Source of the DNA: Aureococcus anophagefferens
Lineage: Eukaryota; Sar; Pelagophyceae; Pelagomonadales; Pelagomonadaceae
NCBI RefSeq assembly: GCF_000186865.1
Contig: NW_008705584.1
Span: 521,407 to 549,822 of the forward strand
Direction of reading: 5' to 3'
Length of the DNA: 28,416 nt
The translations under genes and the position numbers were made by a program. Numbering within the stretch: the stretch's first letter is position 1; each line of letters starts with the position of its first letter. The notes beneath the pieces were generated by a model. The model searched no databases. It was not told where the DNA came from and saw nothing but the letters and a program-made list of their open reading frames with translations. This document shows positions 1 to 12,100 of the stretch, in pieces.

Positions 1-3000
1 TCCTTCTTGATTTTGCGCTGCTGCGTTTCTCAGGCTAACGTGTTGCGCCTTGATTTGAATTTATCTGAGATTAAAGAATGCCCCCAACGGTCAACAAGTG
101 ACTTTTGGTGGCGACATTCACCGCGTGTGTATCAGAACGAATGCCTATTGATGGCAGATAAAAAGCAGCAGCAGTTCGAGCATGCGAGTTTTGCATTCAA
201 CGGCCATATAAACATCTTACGATCCCTACGTGTGTTAGAAGTATTCCTATCTCAATTAGTCCAACGTCCATTTCACAGAGCACGCTCTGCAATTTTCATC
301 CAACAAGAAGCTGCCTGTGCTTTGTTGAACGGCTTTGACCTGTTCTACCCTTCTAGGAGTCAGCAGGTAGGCTTTCTTATAAACATGCTACAACAACTGC
401 AAATGCAAGCCCAAACACAACAACAACTTCCTTCCAAAGGGGAAATTGCACAACGTTTCCTTCTTGAAAAACTTTTAGAGAAAATAGCACGAGAAAACCT
501 TGCCACTTACATTATTCCTGTTTATAATGTCACTTCCTCTGCTCACAAAACAAAAAAAATGTTTAGCTTCCTTAGTTTGCTGCTACAACACTCAAACGGG
601 TCCACACGCAAATTCCCAGGTGAGTTTGAAGGCGGGGCAGAAACTTTGCCACCTCTTTGTAAAAGAGTGTTACTCGCTATGCAAAAACAGCTCATGGTAT
701 GTGCCGCAACAGCTCAGATCCGCTGTGGTGCAGAACGCCGCAGTTGCCTCAAACTTAATACTTGCACCGCAGTAGAATTTTCAAGTGAATCTTTGATTGA
801 ATCGGCGTCAAAGCAACAGACTGTCGAGGAGCTTAAATTGTCTTCTTGCGCGGAATGCTTAGCGAAATATGCACTCATCTTGATAGAATCGCATTTAGAC
901 TTACCCGACGGGCGGCTAGCAGATGAGAACACGCCTCGTGAAGGTCATCTGCGATCATCAGATAGTTGTCGGATCTTACTATCCCTAGCCACCGGCTTGA
1001 TTCATTTTGCTTATCTGCCAGGCCTCGGGATCGAGCTTATATGGCCCGTAGCTCAGTTGCTCACGCTTGTGGATTCCATTGATCTTGGGTCAATCCAAGC
1101 TGTTCAACAGGAACCGGCATCGAAGTTGCGTGCTAGTTGGCTCGTAGGGGTCGAGATGAGCTCGCTCCTAAATGACTTGACAAAAACCCTGGCTACACTT
1201 GCTGGCAATCTGGCCGCTTCATTTTTTACAGACATGGACACACAGCCGTTGGGATACCTGCATTGGCTTGGTTCAAGTCTGCTTAGATTGGGTGTAGAGC
1301 CGAGGTATCACCACATGTTGGCGCGTGACGCCACAGTGCCTACTGAGGCGATTACCGTCAATGCTGTTGAATCGCAGGCGTGTGATTTTCGATTTGAAAT
1401 GACAAGCGATTACAACAAACGCACGTGCTATGGGCTCTATTGCGCTTGGCTCCGCTCAGCTCTGTGTGGGATTGACCGGACTTATGCACTGGTGGTACGT
1501 CAGATTAGATCCTCAACAGACGAGGTGACCTTTATTAATATTGAAGAAATGGCCGCGTCGGCACTGCTAAAACACAACAATCTCACGATGCAGGCTGAAT
1601 TTTATGCGCTGACAAGATTTGGTCAGGTTTCCAGTGAACATAATTCTTCGCATGTTCCTGGGCGTTTCCTTGCTATCTGGAGTGTAGTTGCTCGACTGAC
1701 CACGTGGATATGGCAACAACGGAGCAAAAGCGACTCATGCGAGTTCGAGTCTTTACTGTCGAGGATTTTGGCATCTCTGCATGCACTCATGATCTTCCGA
1801 AGTGACAGCCCTTGTAGCGTCAGCTTGACCTACGTACCCGGGTTCCGACAGCGAAAGAGTCGGCATACAGATGCGACTGTATGCTGGCGACGTGCATTCG
1901 TCAAGGTCCGGGTTGTTGTTCGATGGCGAATGCTTTACTGCACACACACGTCAATTTTGATTTCCCCCCTCATGAAATCACGGCAGTTTCCCCTGCGATG
2001 TAAATGCGAGATCCTGAATTTCGTCATCGAATTAGTTAATTACAAAAAATCGCCAGATTCGAATCCAGTATTCTCCCTTCTTACAAGGATGGCTAAGGAG
2101 CATTACCATCTATTTTTGTGGCGGACTGGAATCAAAGCATATTCCACACTGATGGGCTCGCTCCAATCCCACTCATCAGTGTCCATAATACTCTCGACCT
2201 TCCACGAAATCCTGCAACGTAGCAATGTGTTTTCTGGTTTGAAACCACAATTGTCGACTATTCAGACAATACTCTCGGTGGACATTTGTATAGCGGCCAG
2301 ACAATCATGCGAGGATTTCTTCCGGGGCCTATCAAACCATTTAAATTGTCTCGATCAGAGCACAGGGTGCGCCACGGCTGTAAACCCGTTTTCACTTCGC
2401 GTTGATTATGCGCGCACAGTGGTGATGATATTGAATTTGTGGGGCACTAAACATACAGAGGCGGATTGGTCATATTTAAGTCATGCGGGTGTTCTCCCTG
2501 ACCTCCACAAGTTGTTTGTGAAGCTGTATACCTCCCTAACAATAAAATTGCCTTACAACAAGACACACGCGTTCGGCTTGGGATCCCAAGTGCGCGCTCG
2601 CTTGGAGGAGTCAAATTCCATTCTCTGCGACAGAAGCCATTTGAAAACGTGTCTTTGTGCGACGTGGGCCTTAATACGACACTTCGGGGCGTCCATTGGT
2701 AGTGCCAATGTCAGTGCGGGGAACACCGACCTCTCGTGCACGGATGTCCCGGAGCAATTTCTTTCCGTTATATACGATCTAGCGAGGCGCTCACTTGTAC
2801 GACTCAATTCTGATGAGACGCGATTTACAGATTATCGGAGTGATCAAAGCGGGCTGGAAGCACAAGCCGGCTTTCACTTTGATGCTAACCAGGGTCGACG
2901 GTGTCATGAGCTCATATCTGCACCCATGCGATTTATGAACATGGAGCCTGGGGTCGTTCTTTCGCCTGGGGAAGTGTTATCATACCCTTGCGGGCCGGAC

Positions 3001-6000
3001 TTCTCAATAACCTGCTGGCTCCTTCTGACACAAGACTCGACGGGATATTACCGTTCCTTATTTTTTCGTGGCCTTAGCAGAGACTCCTGGCCGATAGTCC
3101 TCCTTCGCGACCTTGATTTGAGACTAGAAGTTGGGTATCTCGACGAAAATAGCGGCGCTTTCTGTAAGCTAATTACTTCCAAAGATGCTTGCCCACTAAA
3201 TGCGTGGATTCACATCGGCCTCGTATGTGAGGGCTCCAAACTGCGTCTGTATCTGGATGGGTCACTTGATGCCCAGCAAATTAATTGCGAAGCCCGACCA
3301 TCCACTCGGCATCCATTATATGTTGGCAGAGTGCCCGACGGGGGCTTTCCCATACACGGCGTGCGCGGAGGCATAGAGGGATCGCTTGCTAATCTACGCT
3401 TCTACACGCGAGCACTCTCCCCCATTCATGTACGTGTCCTCTGTGACCAGGGTGCCCCGGAAGAATTTTGCTTTCACGATCGCTTGTGCAACCAAATTTG
3501 CGCGGCTGTCTTTTTACTCACCTCGTCTGACTTATTTTTAAAAGCATTACGGCACTATGATTGGCTGAATTTACTGTTCAATTTCTATCTTTTTGGCACT
3601 GCTAGAGTACAGCAGGCAGTCGTTCGCATTCTGCGATACTTGCTACCGACCATATCACCCACAGAAGTTGCCACATTGAAGGAACGCTATGATTGGTTAG
3701 GAAAGTCAGCACATAAAAACGTCATCCTAGACTATGAGACAGGAGGGGCAAAGTCAAATTTCTTGAACTATTTGTTAGCCATTATTGGCTGCTCTACTTG
3801 GAGATTAAAGCCCGCGTACCTTCACGAAGGTTTGCTGATTTCCTCCGCTGCCCAAGAAGCACGTCTGAACCTGCCCTCACCCCGACTTCTAACTAGGTGT
3901 TTTGCGCAGATTGAAGGGAGATCCAATGATTATTTGAGTGTAAAGGATCTTACGGATATCTGCACATTATCTCGTGAAATGATGTGTTTGATTCAGCTAT
4001 TGTCATGTGCGCCAAAGTGGCAGGAAATTACCTTTAAAATTTTAATCAGCGCACTATCACAGGCTCGGATCTTCATCGAGACAAGGCCGGGCGAAAGCCC
4101 AGTATTTTTGTCTCGGTGCCTGGCTACCTTGTGTACACTTGGTGGGGATTCTGGAGGTATCCAGAGGGGCTCTACGATCGTCCTCGCTAATAGTGGGACT
4201 TATGCGACAGTCATTGACTGCGATGAGTACTCTTGCTCGGCACAGGTGATCACATCTAAGGAATCCAATGCCTTTCTACCCCCCCAAGGCTACCCCGATT
4301 TTTTCACGAAACATTCACCATGTACTAGTAGTGATAGCATGCATTTGAAACGCCTAGCATTGCACTCTTGTCCGGTAAGCAACATTCCAGGCCTAGTCTC
4401 TGTTGACTTCGACCAGATGTTGGTCCCACTGACTTCAATCGATGCCTGGAGAGCAGTCACGTCCCGCCATAACACCAGTATCCTCACTATAGTGGTGCCA
4501 TGCGTGCTCAACTTGCTGCGGTTACTGAGCGCCAACGACTTGGCTATCACGCACATGAGAAGTAGTGCCGCTTCGTTTCTGCTCGACCAACTGCGTTCGA
4601 GATCGGCCAAGGTTCTCTGGATGTTCACCTCGTGTCCTACGTTGTGTGAATTTATGACATGTCAGAAGATGCTTATGCAAACGCTCCTGCATGCATGCAC
4701 ACAAGTAAGTCTTTTATCATGCCGCTATGCGCAGTTTGAACGACGCACCATTTAGGCTGATTCAACGCCCTTCTTTGTCACATTGGATGATGCAGAGTCT
4801 CGAATCATTGCTCTCAGGAAACGCGTGTACCAGGTTGTACGGTGCGATTGGATATAAACTTTTAAAATTTAATTATATTGTGCAGACTTCTGGCCGATAA
4901 CGGTGCTCCCTCGGGACCAGTGCTGCCAGAAGATGTCCACACGACGGAAGTTGACACCAGCCCTTCAGAAATCACAAAGCCCAAGGTGCAAAATGAGACA
5001 ATTGCATCCGGTGACACTAGATAACTCAGGGGTTGAGTTTGATGAAGCAAAGGCATAGGACACTACCTAGCGAGCACGCAGACATAGTTGGAGCAGTGCA
5101 GTTTGTCAAAGGTACTTTACAAGCTGATGCCGCTCGCAGTCGAAGAAGTATTCCTCATCGCCGACAATACCCCATGGCTCCATTGATCCACAGAGATCAG
5201 GTTTTAGCAATGTGTAAGGAATACTACTTCCCTGAGGAACGTAGTTCTTGCATGAACAGATCACCTCGAAGAATCTTTGAGACAAAAATTGAAGCCGTTG
5301 GGCTGGACTGGAGCCGGCTGCACAATACCAGCAAGACCGCGGAATGTACATTAGCATACCTCTACATACGAGCATTGTTGATGCGAATGCTTGGCCAGCA
5401 CGTGGTGGATTCTGATGTCAAACCGAACAAATACACAACACCAGAGACTCTGTTGAGGCTGATACAATTACTCACATTTCGTGGATGCCAGCTGCCCCTG
5501 ACTGCTGCCGCTGTCGAAACCAAGCTGCGACGGGCGATAGGATTCGCGTTGCCATCGAGCTCTCAAAAATTGTGCGTCAACTTGCTGCCGTTGGAATCAC
5601 CAGAATTCTCAGTCGATTTGGTCTCTACAATACAATCTTACTGCATCATCACATTTGAGGCTGCAGCATATCTTGAGTCGCACGCATCATCAAACTGGGC
5701 CTCACCGGAAGTTTTAGAATTCCATGATATTGATGCACTTTCAAAGCTCAATGTTGCGCGCGGACACTGGCTGGTCACATTGCTACTTGCTAATGGCACA
5801 AAGTTATTCTCTTCTTCGAAATTGTTTGTTAGGCTCTGTAATTGCATGCGGTCTGTAAATGCTTCTTTGAAGGCTACAATTTGCAAAACTCTCATTGAAA
5901 TATTGGTCGTCTGGCATGAGTCAATATTGAGAGTGCACACCGATGTTCCTCTACCGTCAAATATGTTTTTCCTGAAGCTATTCCGGGAGAGCAGCTTCAT

Positions 6001-9000
6001 TCCACACATGCGTTTGAGCATCGAGAAACGCATTGCATTGGAAAGACGGCAACGTCGATTATCGTTCTCGACATATGTGCAGACCACAGTGCATGTTCTC
6101 GCCGCGCTCAATTGCTTAGAAGAACGCTTTGTGACTCATTTTTCTAATGCAGGCCAAACCCTCGAGAAAGTTTTGCCGCCAAAATTAGTATGCGCCATGC
6201 CATATGCACTGCATTTAATGTTGGATGCGAGTGGACACGAGTTGAGTCGCACCTGCGTGTACGAATTACGATTATCAGAGGCAATCTGTGGGATGAACCC
6301 AAGCCAGGAATCTTATCGTCTAGTATATCGAGGGTCCCACATGCATGCCATTGTAGGGGACCTGATGCCCTCGAGGGCTTATCACTTTAAACTTCGCGTT
6401 ATAGCAACCACGGGAGTGCCCCTGACGACATATAGCGAAAGAGTTTCTTACGAAACGTCAACCGGGTCACCGTGTGTCTTCGACAAAGGTAAATGTGGTA
6501 CTGACATTCTCGTAAGTAAAGACGGTCTAACTTCCATGTATGTGGGCAACGAGTCTTGGTCCACTATCATGGGCAGCACTCCCCTGATTGCAGGTGTAAA
6601 TACGTGGGAAATCACTATAGAAGCATCTGAAACGTCGTATTTATTCATCGGTGTTGCCCAAAAGTCTGCTGACCTTCAGACATTCCTCGGTGGCGATGAT
6701 TGTTCCTGGGGCTTCATTGGAGACAGGGCTCTTTACCACAAGCGAACAAAACTGAAAATGTATGGCGAGCGCTTCGGTGAAGGCGATGTGGTTACTGTGT
6801 CTCTTGACACCAATTTTTGTACACTGTCATTCCAAAAAAATGGTATTGATCTTGGCGTCGCCTTTAAAGGCCTCAGTGGTGATCTGTACCCTGCCGTGGC
6901 GTTCTACAATAGAGGTCAGCGGGTGCGATTGGCTCTATCGCCAAGCATGTCACCAGGGGCCGGAATTGTGATTGCGCAGTCCCCATGTGCGTATGGGATT
7001 GATGACTTCTTCCACTTTTTGAAAATAATGCTATCAATCTCCATCCAGGGCAGTGTGCAAGTCAAATCATGCTATCGTGTGTATGAAATACATAAACGGT
7101 GGTACTCTGGCTTCTTGAAATGGGCCACAAGTGTAGCCGGATACTCGCTTCTCATCGATGACTCAGATGCTGCGTGCTTCCAACATGGGGTCGTAGCAGG
7201 GCAGCAGCTGAAAACTCCCCGTGGTATTGCATCTGTTAGGGGGGTTGGCTCCGGTCTTCTGTGGTGTCACTGCAAACCTGAGACTGGTCTGTTTTTCCTT
7301 GCCCATCCTGAAGCTACACGCGCACACGAGCCACGCTGCAAAGTTGCCATGGATTTCGAACGCTATAGCGCTATTCTCACTAGGCAACACAACATCAACA
7401 TTGACAGAGTATTGATTGATGTCATTGACACTCTGAGCTTGTTCTACCATGCAAATCCATGGAATGTAGCACCCCGCAACATTATCGAAGAGTTTCGTTC
7501 ACAATCCCTCCTCAAAGTAAGCGAGATATTCGATGAGCAGGATCTACTAGACTCTGTCCTCTGTCGTGCTTCTCTTTTACTTTCTTTCAACCAGGAAGTT
7601 CCATGTTCACTTCCATTTCTTATGCATGCTAGCAATCTCGGCAATCAGAGGTTTACCAAAAGCTGGATCACAGGTGGTCTTTGTGAAATAAAATATCCAA
7701 GCCTGGTCCTGTCTTTAAGTCGGAATTACATTTTTGCATTCACAAAAAAAAACATATTTAATCAGTATATTAGATACACAACAGCTCAGGCAAAGAAGGC
7801 TGAAGACGACTATGACTACCCTGATGATTTGCCCTTGGTCGTCTTAAATAGGCGCAAAGCGCTGGTAGACCCCATGGCAGCACCCGAGGTGCCTCAAAAA
7901 GCTTATTCTCTCATCCTAAGTAGTTTTACATTTGTTTTTGTGCAGCTACGTTTGTCATCGTCAGTATTTGGGCAGTTGTTTGATGAGTTACACTTTCTCG
8001 AAGCGCCGCTGTTGCGGATGGGCTACATGCATCCTATGGACGATGGGCAGGAACGCACATTTAAGGTTAAATTCGATGGGGAAGGTGTAGACGACTATGG
8101 TGGTCCATATCGTGAAGTATTTGCCCAGATACCATCTGAGTTGCAAGCATTCAAGTGCTCTCCAGACAGCAGTAGAACTACGTGTTACCTTCCGGTGTTC
8201 CAGCCAACGCCAAATACTGCCAGTGACACTGAGTTGGATGTTCCAAAGTTCATTCTACGTCCTCAGTACACTGCCCCAATGTATTTGGAGTTGTGTAACT
8301 TCCTGGGACAATTAGTTGGTATCGCTTTGCGCTCCAAGGTCAGTATATCACAGCGCACACGCCTTTGTGGGCACACGCGCTGCCATAGGCACTGATGCCA
8401 CTCGAATTCCCCCCCATCATCTGGAAGGTGCTAGTCGGCGAAGATGCAAATGCACATGATCTGGCAAGTTTTGATCGCGATGCCCTCATGATGTTAAAAA
8501 GAATAAGTGATATTTATGAGGCATGGTGCAAAGATGACATACGCCCGCGAGAAACGCCAGCTGATCCTAGTGCTGGCTTCTTTTGGGTTTCAAATCTCAG
8601 CGATGGCACTAGTGTAGAGCTGCACCCCAGCGGAAGTTCCGAACTTGTGAATATGTCTGATATTCCTCTCTTTCTTAAAGTATCGAGCGAGTGTCGTTTG
8701 CAGGAGAGTAAGTTTGCTATGCTCGCAATGCGGACCGGTGCGCGACCTCTTCTTTCTTAAACTCAGGATTGTACCGCACAGGGCTTTCATGTGTGATCCC
8801 GCCTTGCGTGTTACAGCTTCTGAGCTGGGCGGAGCTCGAAAAAAAAGTGTGTGGAACTCCAGGAATAGACATAGAACTGCTCAAACAAAACACAGAATAT
8901 GATGACGATATTCAACCTAATGACAACCACATAACATTGTTCTGGTATAGAATCAAGCACTGAATCACATTGCTTAGTGCCCTCTCCCAGGGATGCGCTC

Positions 9001-9403
9001 CGTTCATTTACTGGCCATGAGCGTTCTATTTTTTTACGCTTTGTTTGGGCGCGCACCCGGCTGCCGCCTACCCAAATGGAGTTCACCCAAAAGTTTAAGA
9101 TACAGGTGATTCATACCAGAGGATGGATACCAAACTCATTTTGGCTTTAGGCTGCCATAGGCGACGGTCCACGAGAGAGCCCAAATAAATATCTCCCCAA
9201 AGCCCATACTTGCTTCTTCTCATTGAACTTGCCGAAGTACTCGTCCCATGAGGTTGGTTCATATCTCACTCACTTAGCCTTTTGAATGTCGATATTTATT
9301 TCCATAGGTTATGGTAAGTAAGCTGCGGTATGCCATGTTCAATTGCATCGAGATGGACGCCGATTTCAAATTAACAGACACAGAGCTTGCGGCTTGGTCA
9401 TAG
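1..9403 (+). CDS. Giant HECT-type E3 ubiquitin ligase, HECTD4-like (5' end outside window)
   Basis: The gene enters from the left edge and is open from base 1. I read exons 1-4704, 4756-4841, 4886-4985, 5030-8338, 8389-8737, 8782-8944, 8991-9105, 9151-9252 and 9308-9403 (TAG), with GT...AG introns of 44-55 nt and consistent phases, giving about 3,007 residues in the window. Domains in order: a LamG/ConA-like fold (nt about 2925-3465), a fibronectin-III-like segment (6195-6460), SPRY (6480-6945) and a C-terminal HECT domain (7946-9403). HECT hallmarks are DDYGGPYREVF in the N-lobe, the end of the C-lobe LPPTQMEFTQKFKIQ, and LPKAHTCFFSLNLP with the catalytic Cys codon at 9211-9213. HECT ligases form a thioester with ubiquitin on this Cys before passing it to substrate. 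LamG plus SPRY plus HECT matches HECTD4-type ligases; assignment to that exact subfamily is inference. Bases 1819-2000 look out of frame (see findings). Confidence 0.92.
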
Positions 9404-9661
9404 TCCCTCCCCCAAAGATACAAGATTACCCATCGGCAAATTGTCCGAGCAGCAGGCCCCGCGGCCGGGGTAGCGGGTAGTAGTTGATGTGCCGGTGGTA
9501 GGGTGCGAACCGCCCGGGCTGGGCCGCAGTGGGACCTGGGCTTTAAAGCCGGCGGCATGTGTCCCTCGCGCGGGGGAATGGGGTGGCCGGACACAAGGAC
9601 CCGACCGCAGATCGCCAACCATTACCGCCGCCAAGCGCGCAATTAAGTTTGCGATGTATAT
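9404..9661. other. Convergent intergenic spacer with GC-rich block
   Basis: Spacer between the stop codons of the HECT ligase (+) and BBS8 (-), so it should hold both 3' UTRs. About 9455-9620 is strongly GC-rich, unlike both genes. I see no coding signal beyond short chance frames. Confidence 0.6.
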
Positions 9662-11269
9662 TCAAAGAACTTGAAAGTGTCTTGCAAGAATTTTCTGTAA
9701 TTCAGCCGAACTATTGTGCCCTTGATTTATTTCAAGTGCTTTTGACACCATTGCGAAAGCACCCTGGAAATTTCCGAGTTTGTATGCGAGCAATGCTCCA
9801 TTAAAATAAGGCTGAAAAAGGTGAGGGGCAGTCTCCTGCGCATTGAGAAAGATAGCTTGTGCTGATTCAATTCTGCTCTTTTGTAGCTCAAGAATACCAA
9901 GATTACACAGACTTTCGGCGTGTCCTCTATCTAGAGAAAGCGATATTTTGAAAGATTGGTAAGCCATGTCAATGTCGCCAATACCGATGCCTACGTGCCC
10001 GATATTATACCAAACATCTGCAGAATCGTCAGCAAGTTGAAGCGCTCGATCAAAACATCCAAGAGCCAAATCAAATTGCGAAGAGTAAAAGCAGCAAAGA
10101 CCGAGATTGTTCCATATCTCGGGACCAGAAACACCCATTTGAAGAAGGCGGCGATAATAACGAAGACTCAATTCCGGCTGGTGGGAATAAAAGTAGTTTG
10201 CTGCAAGACAGGCCAGCCCTTCTACATTCGATGCATCTAGCATCAAAACTCGTTGATAAAAAACAACACTGGGCCCCAAAGCGTACATCATCTCATGAAT
10301 TCTTGCAATGCCCAACTGTAGGCGAGGCTCTGTTGGGGCTTCTTCCACGGCCTTCTGCAACGCTTTCAGAGCAGTATTAGGCTGATCGAGGCGCAGGTAG
10401 ACCTTTGCTAACTCAAGTACCGTCGTTGTCATGTTTTGGTCACGCAACGAGGACAAGAGTTGGCGTTCTGAATCTCTGTATAGGCCAAGGCGATAGTAAC
10501 ACTTCGCAAGCCGACATTTCCACCACCAATCTTTGAAACAGGCTTCCTTTGTGGCTTCTGCACATAACTCTAGCGCGCGCGTCACATTGCGCTCGTGATA
10601 GATGAGGTAATCACATATGGCTTTTGCCATCGCTGTCCTGCGCACCAGTCGGGTAAACTCCAGTCGTTCAATGTTTAAGAAGCCCCCCCCTGGCTGAGCC
10701 GCTACTGATGCAGTTCCAAGTCTGACCTCGCGACCTAAAGTGGTTACAGGGCGTCCTTGGCCGGTTGCTGTTGCTGTATTGCGAAGTGCAAGCAAGACCC
10801 CAGTCTGTCCCGTTATAGGACGGCAAGCAGAGCCCGGCTTGGCGAAACCAGTCAAAGGGCGTCCAAAGGTTGAAACGGGCCGAACACACTGATCTGCGGC
10901 GTTTACCGTAGCTGCAGTGGCAGGGCGCATTACGGATGTTCCAGGCCTATGTGATGTCAACACCAATAATTTTGGGAGTGCGCACTCTTCATACCTTGGC
11001 ATTGAATCCACTGCGTTGTCATCAAGCATTAGATCCGCAAGGCCTTCATCCTCTAGTTCCGTGTCGTCAGTCCAGTTTCGGGCGCTCAATGAACGGCACT
11101 TGAAAAATACAGCCGCTTGGTCTCTTGGCTGAATCTGCAAGAGCTCAGTGCATGCAGCCGAGCATTTGTCGTACTGACGTCTGCGATAATGCATCATGGC
11201 TACCCAAAGCTACGCAAACTGGAATTGGATAAGTCAAAGAGACGTACTTACCAGATCGGTTTCCTCCAT
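9662..11269 (-). CDS. TTC8: BBS8/TTC8, TPR subunit of the BBSome
   Basis: Exon 1 is 11252-11269 (MEETDL). A 42-nt intron (11210-11251, donor GTAAGT) joins it to exon 2, 9662-11209, which continues LWVAMMHYRRRQYDKC. That mirrors the start of animal TTC8 and fixes the ATG at 11269. The protein is about 521 residues, full family length. After a short N-terminal TPR-like part comes a spacer with RPxTxxGRP-type repeats (RPVSTFGRPLTGFAKPG), then DWWWKCRLAKCYYRLGLYRD and a run of TPRs including YRRLLQMGVSGPEIWNNLGL and DVWYNIGHVGIGIGD, ending ILARHFQVL. In the family BBS8 is a core BBSome subunit that links the coat to membrane cargo for trafficking in cilia. It lies tail-to-tail with the HECT gene and head-to-head with DAW1. 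Confidence 0.97.
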
Positions 11270-11563
11270 AATCTGAGCGCAGATTCAAGAGTCGGGGGCG
11301 CAAAAAAAACGGCACTTTTTTCATGCTTGCAGAGACCAAAAAAAGAGGAAAAAGAGGGGAAAGAAAAAAATCGGCGCCGGAGGCGCAAGAACGGCGCCGG
11401 AGGCCAGAAGGCGTAAAAAAAAGAAGTTGGGGACCTTGCTACGTCCCTCGAGCCCCGTGAGAGCGGTACAGAAGTGCGTCGTATTTCTGACACAGCGACG
11501 TAGAGTCTCCTCTACTGAGTCGGAGGATACTGTAAAAGGCGTTGTAAAGGAATGTAAGCTCCT

Positions 11564-11992
11564 TCACTGTAGACTATAAAGGTAGATATTTACACTGCCC
11601 GATACACCGCCGGGATATAGAGGCACTAAGCCGGTGAGCTGCCTATGCATCTCCCAGACTCCTCGGTCACTAAAAGTGTGCAAGAGAAAGAAAGGCGGCT
11701 GCTGGAGTTTTGGCCATTCGCTGTTGCGCCTCGACAGGAGGTCGGCAGTGAAATTTCCCGGTGAAGGTTTATACTCAGCAGCCTTTGTATGCAGTGTCCT
11801 CAGAGAAGACCCAATCGTCAATGCTAAGTCCTGGGGCTCATCCGAAATTTCTCCTTGCCTCCGAGTCCGCAAACCTAAGCTCATAACGCCACGGCTATGG
11901 TTCACCTGGTCTGATCTGGTCTCTGCATCCTCTCGGCCAATCGCTGTTGCCGAAGAATGGACTACTCCACACTCCGATTCATTTGAAATCAC
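11564..11992 (-). pseudogene. Possible retroelement RNase H fragment
   Basis: A 142-codon minus-strand frame contains SPGNFTADLLSRRNSEWP (about 11714-11767). The pattern PGxxxxADxLSR closes the RNase H domain of many Ty3/gypsy and DIRS-type reverse transcriptases, where the conserved Asp-containing ADxLSR follows the last catalytic segment. I see no reverse transcriptase motifs, integrase motifs or terminal repeats around it. If real, it is a short relic lying inside the BBS8-DAW1 spacer. A chance match is possible, and a plus-strand frame covers nearly the same interval. Confidence 0.35.
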
Positions 11993-12050
11993 CTAGCAAG
12001 AGAGAAACTCATGTGCCCCAGCTTTGCCTTCTCTACTTCCCCTGAAGAGA

Positions 12051-12062
12051 AAAATATATAAT
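12051..12062 (+). promoter_or_regulatory. AT-rich TATA-like tract upstream of DAW1
   Basis: AAAATATATAAT about 40 bp before the DAW1 ATG, in otherwise mixed-composition DNA. It could be a core promoter element or simply 5' UTR; position and composition are the only support. Confidence 0.25.
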
Positions 12063-12100
12063 TTGTACAAGACTCGTAACGATTTTTAGCTGGCTCGAGG

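Larger units (their letters stand above)
11270..12100. other. Divergent intergenic region between BBS8 and DAW1
   Basis: 831 bp between two start codons, so both promoters must lie here. It contains an A-rich stretch with two copies of CGGCGCCGGAGGC (about 11371-11405), a possible RNase H relic on the minus strand (11564-11992), and an AT-rich TATAT tract just before DAW1. No complete RFX X-box is visible. Confidence 0.6.

Noticed and set aside
11941..11953. X-box-like half site (CGCTGTTGCC) in the BBS8-DAW1 spacer
   Set aside because: Only one half of an RFX palindrome is present; the matching RGYAAC half is missing.
11634..11996. 120-codon plus-strand frame between BBS8 and DAW1
   Set aside because: Overlaps the antisense RNase H-like frame, low-complexity and Arg/Ser/Pro-rich, no family resemblance.
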